DNA of 64,000 nucleotides from Pelagibius sp037652055 (GTDB lineage: Bacteria; Pseudomonadota; Alphaproteobacteria; Kiloniellales; Kiloniellaceae), in the NCBI RefSeq assembly GCF_037652055.1, contig NZ_JBBKAH010000006.1:1-64000 (forward strand), read 5' to 3'. Position numbers and translations under genes: made by a program. Within the stretch, counting starts at the first letter, position 1. The number at the start of each line of letters is the position of its first letter. The notes below the pieces were generated by a model that was not told the origin of the DNA, did not search any database, and saw only the letters and a list, made by a program, of their open reading frames with translations. Shown here in pieces: positions 1-7,016 of this stretch.

Positions 1-480
1 GCGGGCGGTCGTCTTACGCGCCGTGGTCTTCTTCACAACGCGCTTCTTGGCGGCCGTCTTGCGAGCCGGGCTCTTGCGAGCGGTCGTCTTGCGGGCGGTC
101 GTCTTACGCGCCGTGGTCTTCTTCACAACGCGCTTCTTGGCGGCCGTCTTGCGGACCGGGCTCTTGCGAGCGGCGGTCTTACGGGCGGTCGTCTTGCGCG
201 CCGAGGTCTTACGAGCCGTCGTCTTCTTGGCGGCCGTCTTGCGAGCCGGGCTCTTGCGAGCGGTCGTCTTGCGGGCCGTCGTCTTACGAGCGGTCGTCTT
301 CTTCTTGGCAGCCGTCTTCCGAGCCGGGCTCTTACGAGCCGTCGTCTTCCGAGCCGTGGTCTTGCGAGCCGTGGTCTTGCGAGCCGTGGTCCGCCGGGCC
401 GTGGTCTTCCGGGCAGCCGTCTTGCGAGCCGTGGTCTTACGGCGCGCGGTGGTCTTCTTCGCGGTCTTGCGGACCGCTTT
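1..480. repeat. Tandem coding repeats in the histone-like gene
   Basis: The gene is built on a 15-base unit (one pentapeptide), organised into a higher-order unit of about 90 bases. The block from position 1 recurs from position 91 almost base for base, including the RVVKK-coding stretch near 33-42 and 123-132; later copies (about 220-310) lack that insert. Such nested arrays change length easily by slippage or unequal recombination. Confidence 0.85.
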
Positions 481-522
481 AGTACCAGACTTCCGGGAAG
501 CCTGTTTGCTAGCGATAGCCAT
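1..522 (-). CDS. Histone H1-like Lys/Ala-rich DNA-binding protein (partial)
   Basis: The frame opens at an ATG at 522 with a GAGG ribosome site about 9 bases upstream and stays open to the window edge, so the C-terminus is missing (174 codons seen). After a short leader (MAIASKQASRKSGTKAVRK) the protein is almost wholly built of the pentapeptide KTTAR and variants (KTAAR, KSPAR, KTAAK, RVVKK). This composition is that of bacterial histone H1-like proteins such as AlgP/AlgR3 and Hc2, which bind and condense DNA through Lys/Arg side chains; the KSPAR units resemble S/TPKK-type minor-groove motifs. No folded domain is visible. It stands alone, separated from the tRNA by about 0.5 kb. The role is inferred from composition only; a ribosome- or RNA-binding role is equally possible. 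Confidence 0.8.
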   Translation of the reverse strand, partial: MAIASKQASRKSGTKAVRKTAKKTTARRKTTARKTAARKTTARRTTARKTTARKTTARKTTARKSPARKTAAKKKTTARKTTARKTTARKSPARKTAAKKTTARKTSARKTTARKTAARKSPVRKTAAKKRVVKKTTARKTTARKTTARKSPARKTAAKKRVVKKTTARKTTAR

Positions 523-1033
523 TGCTATTTCCTCGTCTAACTCCATAAACCCAAGTGGATTTCGGCTAATGGCGATTGCTTCTTATCCCGATTCAATTAA
601 CAAACGATTACCATTACACCTCTTGGATAGACTGGCGACAGTAGCGACTATTCCAAACTTATGTCGAATCCCGTCTATTGACCGGCTTATCTTGATCCTA
701 TTTATCCTATTGGTTTAAAAAGGAAAATGATGGGATTTCCTGCCTGATGGCAAGGCAACCCCTTGGTCTAAGCGGCATCTTTCGAGGTAAGTTTACAAAG
801 ACATCTTCATGCGAGACCTTGGCGGCGACCTGGGCACTCGCGGATTGTTTCTTGCCAGTAACGAGACTGCCTTCATGCCCCATTACTGGGGCACCGAGGC
901 GAGTGCCTGGAGCCCGCAAAGGGATGCTTGATCAAAGGGGAAACGACGGGTCTGGCACGCTTGACAGGCCGTGGCACCTGGCCTAAATCACGCTTCCCTT
1001 TGCTTTCGGCGCCTTTCGGAGGTGCCTTGCGAC
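523..1033. other. Intergenic gap before tRNA-Val
   Basis: No convincing gene. Bases 530-720 are distinctly AT-rich and probably hold the leftward promoter of the histone-like gene, though I cannot place its boxes. The only clear element is the tRNA promoter at 961-989. Confidence 0.5.
961..989 (+). promoter_or_regulatory. Sigma-70 promoter for tRNA-Val
   Basis: A perfect -35 box TTGACA (961-966) is followed by a 17-base spacer and TAAATC (984-989), close to the -10 consensus. Transcription would start near 996, about 38 bases before the mature tRNA. Inferred from spacing and position. Confidence 0.6.
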
Positions 1034-1108
1034 GGGCGATTAGCTCAGCGGGAGAGCGCTCGCTTCACACGCGAGAGGTCGCTGGTTCAATCCCAGCATC
1101 GCCCACCA
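1034..1108 (+). tRNA. tRNA-Val (anticodon CAC)
   Basis: The cloverleaf folds completely: acceptor GGGCGAT (1034-1040) pairs with ATCGCCC (1098-1104); D stem GCTC/GAGC; anticodon stem CTCGC/GCGAG around the loop TTCACAC with anticodon CAC (reads GUG); T stem GCTGG/CCAGC around TTCAATC; discriminator A at 1105 and an encoded CCA at 1106-1108. No intron and no tRNA neighbour. Confidence 0.96.
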
Positions 1109-1194
1109 TCCCTCGTCTGCGGCATCCATAGCGGCGCCTTCGCGGCCCGGACGGGACACGGCTGTTCGAGCGAACGTCGGAGATTTCCAGCGAT

Positions 1195-1344
1195 TCAAGC
1201 AGACTTGTCTGACGGCGGCTGGTTGCTATCGGCCGCCGATTGATAGAGATCGGCATCGCGCCGCAACCTGCGCAGCCGCAGAACCTCGTCGAAGCTGCGC
1301 AGCGGCCGCTTCAGATAGGGGCTGATTTCTTCTTCGCGTCGCAT
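1195..1344 (-). CDS. Possible 49-aa basic protein
   Basis: An ATG at 1344 opens a 49-codon frame ending in TGA at 1195. The product starts MRREEEISPYLKRPLRSFDE and is rich in Arg and Leu, likely one amphipathic helix. An in-frame stop lies a few codons upstream, so the ATG is the only good start; the ribosome site is poor. It precedes no obvious partner except the zinc-ribbon micro-gene 67 bases upstream on the same strand, with which it could be co-transcribed. I do not recognise a family. The call rests on sensible composition and codon use. Confidence 0.4.
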   Translation of the reverse strand: MRREEEISPYLKRPLRSFDEVLRLRRLRRDADLYQSAADSNQPPSDKSA

Positions 1345-1411
1345 GACTTGAAGTACGGCGCCGAAGCAGACAGAGGTTCACGCGGGCCGCAGAAATCGAC
1401 GGGCGCCGGCC

Positions 1412-1567
1412 TCAGCCTTCGCGCCAAGCGGTGGTGGACTTGCAACGTTTGCAGACGCGCTCTCCAGGCCAGCCGCTCTCAAAGCGGTCCCGGCACATCA
1501 AGCAGCGCCGCTTTTTCACCTTCGGCGGATCACTGGGCCGGGGCTTGCTGAGAGTGGCTTGCTTCAT
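1412..1567 (-). CDS. Small zinc-ribbon protein, 51 aa
   Basis: ATG at 1567, TGA at 1412. The 51-residue product has a basic N-terminus and two CxxC knuckles (C22-x2-C25 and C39-x2-C42), followed by KSTTAWREG. Four cysteines with this spacing almost certainly hold one zinc ion. Similar tiny CxxC/CxxC proteins are common orphans in Alphaproteobacteria, with no known role; RNA or ribosome binding is a guess from charge. No strong ribosome site precedes the ATG. Confidence 0.6.
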   Translation of the reverse strand: MKQATLSKPRPSDPPKVKKRRCLMCRDRFESGWPGERVCKRCKSTTAWREG

Positions 1568-1671
1568 GGTTTTTTAGATAGGGTGCAATTGAGCCTATTC
1601 AAGCGCTTAGGGGTACTGCTTCCGCGCAGGAATGCAATCATGGCGCGAAATTCGCGCGATTTTCCGTCTGA

Positions 1672-2907
1672 TCAGGCTGCCTGGGGCGTGGAGCGAAAGG
1701 AGAGGCCGCCGGCGAGGCCGAACAGCGGGCGCAGACCGGTACCCAGGTAGCTGCCGGCTAGGCCCGAGACGAACCACAGCCAGCCGTGCAGGCTGCCGGA
1801 GGCGATCCCGCTGAAGTAGGCGCCGACGTTGCAGCCGAAGGCGAGACGGGCGCCATAGCCCATGAGCAGGCCGCCGAGGGCCGCCGCCAGCACCTGGCGC
1901 CAGGGCAGCCGCCAGGCCGGGTTGAAGCGACCGGCGAGCCCCGCGGCCAGGAAAGCGCCGGCCAGCACGCCGAAATTCATCACCGAAGTGCTATCGGCGA
2001 AGACCGAGGCAGCCAGAGCCTGGCTGGGGAAAGGCCAGGTCCAGAAGGCGTAGGCCGTGAGGTCGACACCGAGGGCCTGGGCCAGCTTGCCGCCCCACAG
2101 GGTGTAGCCGAAGCTGATCGACCAGGCATGGCCGGCGGTGACCAGGGTGACGGCGTTCAGCACCGCCAGGGCGACCGCGCCCCAGATGAGGGGCCAGGGG
2201 CCGCTCACCAGGCGGCGGGCCAGCGAGCCGCCGGCAGGGCCGCCCGCAGGGGTTGCCGCAGGACCGATGCCGCGCCGCCGCTCGACCACGCGGGTCAGCA
2301 GGACGATCGCCGCGAAAACGGCGAGCTGCGCGGCGAGTGCCGGGACGAGGCCCCAGGCCTGCAGGACGGAAAGGCTGCCGAGACTGGGCGCCTGCAGCCA
2401 CCACGGCATGTGTGCGGCGCCGATCAGCGAGCCGACCATGAAGAAGATGAGGGTGAAGACCATCTTGGTCGAGCCGCCACCGACCGTATAGAGGGTGCCG
2501 GAGGCGCAACCGCCGGCCAGCTGCATGCCGATGCCGAAAAGCGCCGCGCCCACCGCGACGGAAACCCCGAAAGGCGCGACGGCGCCGCCGACGTTCACGC
2601 CGATGGCGCTGCCCTCGGCGATCAGCGGGAAGAACAGCAGGGTGGCCACCCCCAGCATGACCATCTGGGCGCGCAAGCCCTCGCCGCGGCCCTCGGCCAG
2701 AAAGACGCGCCAGGCCGAGGCGAAACCGAAGGCAGCATGGTAGAGCACCAGCCCCAGAGCACCACCGAGCAGGAACAGCCAGGCGAGCTTGCCACCCGTC
2801 GCGCCGGCGATGTAGAGGGCGCCGCCCGCCAGCAGCAGGAGGCCCGGCACGGCGACCCGCCAATCGGGGCCCACATCGGGGCGCGGGATCGAAATGGAAG
2901 AACTCAT
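1672..2907 (-). CDS. YeeE/YedE-family thiosulfate/sulfur transporter (TsuA-like)
   Basis: A 411-residue polytopic membrane protein with two homologous halves. The first carries GGCASGTLYTVGGGS (Cys about 134) and the second AFGCNVGAYFSGIASGS (Cys about 359); these are the signature cysteine loops of the YeeE/YedE family, in which the cysteines relay thiosulfate through the pore (TsuA, established). The ATG at 2907 has AGGAAG about 11 bases upstream; the frame continues further up, but those residues look non-coding. It lies 166 bases downstream of an exported rhodanese on the same strand, a standard pairing, so the two probably deliver and take up sulfane sulfur or thiosulfate. The exact substrate is inferred. 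Confidence 0.88.
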   Translation of the reverse strand: MSSSISIPRPDVGPDWRVAVPGLLLLAGGALYIAGATGGKLAWLFLLGGALGLVLYHAAFGFASAWRVFLAEGRGEGLRAQMVMLGVATLLFFPLIAEGSAIGVNVGGAVAPFGVSVAVGAALFGIGMQLAGGCASGTLYTVGGGSTKMVFTLIFFMVGSLIGAAHMPWWLQAPSLGSLSVLQAWGLVPALAAQLAVFAAIVLLTRVVERRRGIGPAATPAGGPAGGSLARRLVSGPWPLIWGAVALAVLNAVTLVTAGHAWSISFGYTLWGGKLAQALGVDLTAYAFWTWPFPSQALAASVFADSTSVMNFGVLAGAFLAAGLAGRFNPAWRLPWRQVLAAALGGLLMGYGARLAFGCNVGAYFSGIASGSLHGWLWFVSGLAGSYLGTGLRPLFGLAGGLSFRSTPQAA

Positions 2908-3073
2908 CGCATCGGACTTCCTGAGGGCACCGGCTGATGGAGCGGGGCCCGCCGACGCGGGCTCCGGCAAGCCGGGAATTCTGTTATGGAACGGGCAGCG
3001 GCCGCTGTCGAGGCTGACGCACGGCACTGTGAGCGCCCTTGACCGGCGACCGGCCGCCACCCCGAGCGGGTGC

Positions 3074-4045
3074 TCAGTTGGTGGCGGCACCCAACTGCAG
3101 CGGGCGGTCCGCCTCGGCGGTCCAGTCGACCATGGAGCCGTCATAGACCCGCGCGCTCTTGCGGCCCAGGACTTCGCTCTGGAGGAACCAGGCCAGCGCC
3201 GACCAGTGGCCGGTGTTGCAGAAGTAGATCACCTCGCTGTCCGCGTCGCTGCCGGCCTCGGCAAGGCCGAGTTCCGCCAGCAGGCCGGCGGCCCGGGCGG
3301 CATCGACGATACGCCCGCCCTCGGCAAGCCGGCTTTCCGGCAGTGAGAGGGCACCGGGGATGGTTCCGGCGCGCTTGGCCCAGGTGTGGCGCGTCTCGCC
3401 GGTGAAGTACTCGGCGGGCCGCGTGTCGACCAGCGGCCGCCCGGCCGCCTGCGCCGCGGCGACTTCTTCCCGCCCGGCCAGGATGTCGTCGCGCAGTTCG
3501 ACCGTGAAGATGTCCGGCATTGGGTCGACCCAGCCGGTCTCCACGGGGTTGGCCGAGTCCGCCGCATAGGCACGGTAGCCGCCGTCCAGGATGGAAACGC
3601 GGTCATGCCCGGCGACCTTGAAGGTCCAGTAGACCCGCGCGGCGCTGCTGTAGTCGTGGGCATCCTCGCCGCCGGAGACGATCACCACGTGGCTGTCGTT
3701 GGAAATGCCCAGCTCGCCGATCAGCGCTTCCAGGGTTTCCGGCCGCGGCAACTGGGCCGGCACGCCGTCGATCTCCGTGCGCCAGCCCGATTTCAGGTAG
3801 TTGCTGTAGACGGCGCCGGGGATATGGCCGGCGCGGTAGACCGCCTCCGAACCGCTGCTCAGTTCGTTGCGGACGTCGAGTACCACCAAATCGTCGCGGC
3901 CGTTGTTTTCCAACAGCCACGCGACATCGACCAGGGGCCGCGGTGCCGCTTCGGCGGCGGCGGACTGCGGCACGGCGATCTGCAGCAGCGCGGCGAGCGC
4001 GGCAAAGGCGGCAAATCGGCGCACCAGCGGGGAACGGGCGAGCAT
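3074..4045 (-). CDS. Exported thiosulfate/3-mercaptopyruvate sulfurtransferase (tandem rhodanese)
   Basis: The 323-residue product has an N-terminal signal peptide (VRRFAAFAALAALLQIAV then an Ala-rich cleavage region), an inactive first rhodanese domain (motif VVLDVRNELSSGSEAVYRAGHIPGA lacks a catalytic Cys) and a second with active-site loop CNTGHWSA (Cys about 276). It would move a sulfane sulfur from thiosulfate or mercaptopyruvate to an acceptor in the periplasm. The ATG at 4045 is preceded by GAGGTCAACG and is preferred over ATG 4057, which lacks a ribosome site. It is the first gene of a likely two-gene unit with the YeeE/YedE transporter and lies behind an AT-rich palindromic promoter. 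Confidence 0.87.
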   Translation of the reverse strand: MLARSPLVRRFAAFAALAALLQIAVPQSAAAEAAPRPLVDVAWLLENNGRDDLVVLDVRNELSSGSEAVYRAGHIPGAVYSNYLKSGWRTEIDGVPAQLPRPETLEALIGELGISNDSHVVIVSGGEDAHDYSSAARVYWTFKVAGHDRVSILDGGYRAYAADSANPVETGWVDPMPDIFTVELRDDILAGREEVAAAQAAGRPLVDTRPAEYFTGETRHTWAKRAGTIPGALSLPESRLAEGGRIVDAARAAGLLAELGLAEAGSDADSEVIYFCNTGHWSALAWFLQSEVLGRKSARVYDGSMVDWTAEADRPLQLGAATN

Positions 4046-4090
4046 CGTTGACCTCATCGCAAGGGGGGATCGTCTTAAATCTATCATCTC

Positions 4091-4120
4091 ATATTGTGAA
4101 ATAATATAAAAATACAATAT
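4091..4120. promoter_or_regulatory. AT-rich inverted repeat upstream of sulfur genes
   Basis: Arms ATATTGT (4091-4097) and ACAATAT (4114-4120) are perfectly complementary around a 16-base, nearly pure A/T spacer, 46 bases upstream of the rhodanese start. It falls where a leftward promoter should be. AT-rich palindromes are typical of sulfide-responsive ArsR regulators (BigR/SqrR), but no such regulator is adjacent, so the regulator is unknown. Confidence 0.5.
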
Positions 4121-4347
4121 TTTACCGTTGATTATGACGCTAATTTGCCCCTTGTGGTTTCGCCGCACAGTCGATTGAAGGGGAAAATTGGGGCCGCACG
4201 GGGTGCCGGCATTTTGGTATTCATAGGGGAAGCCTCTTCCGCGGCCGAAACGCGGGACAGCGCCGGTCGTCGCCCGGGCGCCGCGCGCGGCCGGTGGGGG
4301 ATGCGATAAGCGGGACCGGAGCGTGGGCCCGCGCGAAGGGGAGTGTG

Positions 4348-5412
4348 ATGAAAGAGCTGATGGTTCGGGGTGAACGGCTGGCTCGGCGTGCGGCGCGCCG
4401 GTTCTGTGCCCCTGTCCTGCTGTGGGCGCTGATCGGGCTGGCGGCCGCGGGCTGTTCCGACGTGAAGGACTCGCTGGAGAACGCCGACAAGGGGCTGTCC
4501 GGGGCGCTGAACGGGGAGGATGCGGCCGAGTTCGAAGGCCTGACGGGCAGCGCGCTCAACGATGCGCTGTACGACAGCGGCCTGCGCCTGCAGCGCGAAG
4601 GCAACGACGCGGAAGCCGTCCGGCGTTTCCTGCAGGCGGCCGAGCGCGGTCATGGACCGGCCGCCTACGAGCTGGGCGAGGCCTATAATGAAGGGCGCGG
4701 CATCGACAAGGACCTCACCGCCGGCGCCAAGTGGATCAACGCCGCCGCCGCGCGGGGCGAGCCGCGCGCGCAGTACGCCGTCGGCGCCGCGTACTACAAC
4801 GGTGCCGGTGTGGAACAGGACTACCTGCGCGCCGCCGATTACCTCGGCAAGGCCGCCGAGCAGGGCCACGGCGACGCGCAGTTCCTGCTGGGCGAGTGCT
4901 ACGCCAACGGCCGCGGCGTGACCAAGAACCTGTCCTGGGCGGCGCGCTGGTACGGCAAGGCGGCCGAGCAGGGCCACCCCGACGGCGCCTTCTCCTTCGG
5001 CGTGGTGCAGGCCGCCGGCCTCGGCCTGCCGATCAACACCACCGCCGGCTATGCCTGGCTCGACATCGCCAGCGACCGCGGTCACCGCCAGGCGGCGGAC
5101 GTGCGCGCCGCCATCGCCAACAAGATGTCCCCGGCGGAGCTGGAGGCCGGCAAGCGGCGCGCCAAGGCCTTCGCGCCCCGGAAGGATACGGGCGACGAGG
5201 CCGAGTTCGCCGACAAGCCGACGGTCATGTACGTGCAGCACAGCCTGAACCAGTTGGGCTTCAGTGCCGGCGCCGTCGATGGTCTGATGGGCCCGCGCAC
5301 GCGCAGCGCCATCGCCGCCTACCTGAGCAGCCTCGGCGACGCCGCCGCCGCCGCGGAGATCACGCCGAGGCTGGTGCAACGCCTCTTCGAGAGCCGGCAG
5401 AACGCCGCTTAG
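4348..5412 (+). CDS. Sel1-repeat lipoprotein with C-terminal peptidoglycan-binding-like domain
   Basis: The 354-residue product starts at the ATG at 4348 behind AAGGGGAG. A signal peptide ends in the lipobox LAAAGC, so it should be a lipoprotein. Residues from about 70 to 245 form consecutive Sel1-type repeats, each with the A..LG..Y..G.GV..D...A..W...AA.QG pattern. The last 75 residues (VMYVQHSLNQLGFSAGAVDG, then GPRTRSAIAAYL) match a peptidoglycan_binding_1 fold. The set suggests an envelope scaffold that docks to the cell wall. It stands alone; its partners are unknown. Confidence 0.85.
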   Translation: MKELMVRGERLARRAARRFCAPVLLWALIGLAAAGCSDVKDSLENADKGLSGALNGEDAAEFEGLTGSALNDALYDSGLRLQREGNDAEAVRRFLQAAERGHGPAAYELGEAYNEGRGIDKDLTAGAKWINAAAARGEPRAQYAVGAAYYNGAGVEQDYLRAADYLGKAAEQGHGDAQFLLGECYANGRGVTKNLSWAARWYGKAAEQGHPDGAFSFGVVQAAGLGLPINTTAGYAWLDIASDRGHRQAADVRAAIANKMSPAELEAGKRRAKAFAPRKDTGDEAEFADKPTVMYVQHSLNQLGFSAGAVDGLMGPRTRSAIAAYLSSLGDAAAAAEITPRLVQRLFESRQNAA

Positions 5413-5554
5413 CAGCGGCAGGCCTCGAAAGCGGATCTTCCCACAGAGGCCGCCGCCCTCTCCGCTTGCGAAATTTTAACGCCGAGGGTGTATCCAGAAG
5501 GCCTGCCGGCCCCGTCCCGGCGCAGCCTCAATCGACCGCAACGGTGCCCCCATC

Positions 5555-6028
5555 ATGGACAGCGCGCCCGCAGAGTCCTGCTACCGCCTGCTGTACGTCA
5601 GTACCGCGCGGCATTTCCTCTCGCCCGATGAGATCGAAGCCCTGCTGGTGCAGTCCCGCGCCAACAACGATGCGGCCAGCCTGACCGGCATGCTGGTCTA
5701 TGTCGACGGCCATTTCATGCAATACGTCGAGGGGCCGCAAGCGGCCGTCGAAGCGCTTTCCCAGCGGCTGGACGGCGACCGTCGCCACCACGGCATCATC
5801 CGGCTGCTCGGCGGCCCCTGCGCGCGCCGCGCCTTCCCGGACTGGTCAATGGGCTACCGCGGCCTCAAGGACGACGAGCAGGAGCGCGCGCGCGGCCTGA
5901 TCAACCTCGCCAAGCAGACGCTGCGCGGTGCGCTGCCGGCCGACGTGCCCGAAGAACTGATCCTCTTCATGGAAAGCTTCTACCGCCACAGCGTGGAACT
6001 GCGCGAGCGCGATTTCGGCCGCGTCTAG
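5555..6028 (+). CDS. BLUF-domain blue-light sensor (short, single-domain)
   Basis: The 157-residue protein has all BLUF hallmarks: flavin-quenching Tyr14 (RLLYVS), Asn37/38 (SRANNDAASLTG), Gln56 (FMQYVEG) and the switch region FPDWSMGY with Trp and Met. BLUF domains bind FAD and rearrange the Tyr-Gln-FAD hydrogen bonds on blue light (established). About 50 helical residues follow, typical of short BLUF proteins that signal through protein contacts rather than an attached enzyme. There is no EAL or cyclase domain and no neighbouring regulator. Its stop codon shares a CTAG with the stop of the opposite-strand yedK gene. Ribosome site is weak. Confidence 0.92.
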   Translation: MDSAPAESCYRLLYVSTARHFLSPDEIEALLVQSRANNDAASLTGMLVYVDGHFMQYVEGPQAAVEALSQRLDGDRRHHGIIRLLGGPCARRAFPDWSMGYRGLKDDEQERARGLINLAKQTLRGALPADVPEELILFMESFYRHSVELRERDFGRV

Positions 6029-6735
6029 AACAGATCCAGCTGCGAGGGCGCTTCGGGCAGTTTCTCCTCGCGCAGCAGGCCAGCGTCGTCCTCGCGCACC
6101 GCGTTTACCCGCTTGGAGACCGGGGTCAGCGTGACCGCATCGTCCGGCAACGGCTTCAGCAGCGCTTCCAGCGCCGCGCGCGGGCTGGCCGGGTCGAGCC
6201 AGGGACCGACCTGATCCGGCGTCAGGATCACCGGCATGCGGTGATGCACCGCCGCCATCTTCGTATTCGCCTCGGTGGTGATGAGGGCGCAGCCGCCCTG
6301 GGGATCACCGGCCGGCTCGCCCTCCCCCGTCGCCTTTACAGGCTCCCAGATCGCCGCGAAGGCGAAGGGCGAGGCGTCACTGAGGCGCACCCAGTAGGGC
6401 TGGCGGTTGCCGCCCTGGCGCCATTCGTAGAAGCCGTCTGCGAAGACCACGCAGCGCCGCCCGGCGAAAGCGTCACGGAACGAGGGCTTCTCGGCAACGG
6501 TCTCCGCCCGCGCGTTGATCAGCGGGGCGCCCTGGCGGTCCTCTTTCGACCAGTTCGGCACCAGGCCCCAGCGCATCCACAGGAAGCGACGCTGCGCCTG
6601 GGCGTCGCGGACCATCGCCGCCACCGCCTGGCTGGGCGCGATGTTGTAGCGCGGCTCCAGGTTCGGCAACTCGAGGAAGCCGAAAAGACGTTGCACCGCC
6701 TCGGGCGGCGCCGTCAGCAGGAAGCGGCCGCACAT
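6025..6735 (-). CDS. yedK: SRAP/HMCES-type abasic-site protein (YedK)
   Basis: The 236-residue protein starts MCGRF, so Cys2 becomes the N-terminal cysteine after Met removal and forms a thiazolidine crosslink with abasic sites in single-stranded DNA (established for YedK/HMCES). The other catalytic residues are in place: Asn74 (INARAET), Glu104 (DGFYEW) and His164/165 (HHRMPVIL). Length is normal. The start has GAGAGGG upstream. It protects replication forks; no LexA box is evident upstream. It is convergent with the BLUF gene, overlapping by four bases. Confidence 0.95.
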   Translation of the reverse strand: MCGRFLLTAPPEAVQRLFGFLELPNLEPRYNIAPSQAVAAMVRDAQAQRRFLWMRWGLVPNWSKEDRQGAPLINARAETVAEKPSFRDAFAGRRCVVFADGFYEWRQGGNRQPYWVRLSDASPFAFAAIWEPVKATGEGEPAGDPQGGCALITTEANTKMAAVHHRMPVILTPDQVGPWLDPASPRAALEALLKPLPDDAVTLTPVSKRVNAVREDDAGLLREEKLPEAPSQLDLF

Positions 6736-6958
6736 GGTCAGAAACCCTCTCTAGGTACACCGAAAAAAGCGCAGCCGCAGCCGGGGCGAACAGGCCGGCG
6801 GCGAATTCTTGTGGGTAACCCGCCCGGCGGCCTTGCGGCAACCGCATCGGACGCTACTATGGTAAATGTTCTTGGTATGTTCACGATGACAGATTCAAGA
6901 CGACCGGTATAGATTGGGGGCCATATGTGGTGTGGGGCCACGGGCATCGGCCCCAGAT

Positions 6959-7001
6959 ATTGTTACCACAATTCACGCCAAGATCTTCCACAAGCTGTGG
7001 A
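6959..7001. promoter_or_regulatory. Two palindromes upstream of nrdA
   Basis: ATTGT-TACC-ACAAT (6959-6972) and TCCACA-AGC-TGTGGA (6987-7001) lie 16-58 bases before the nrdA start. The first resembles half sites of an NrdR box, the second contains degenerate DnaA boxes. Both regulators control nrd operons elsewhere; which applies here is inference. Confidence 0.45.
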
Positions 7002-7016
7002 CTGAGGGGAAAAAGC

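Noticed and set aside
23..718. Rightward 231-residue frame over the histone-like repeat
   Set aside because: Mirror image of the leftward KTTAR repeat; composition (LRAVV repeats) and lack of a ribosome site show it is a shadow.
1065..1256. Leftward frame ending GDAGIEPATSRV
   Set aside because: It is antisense to tRNA-Val; this peptide is a well-known false gene product from tRNA loci.
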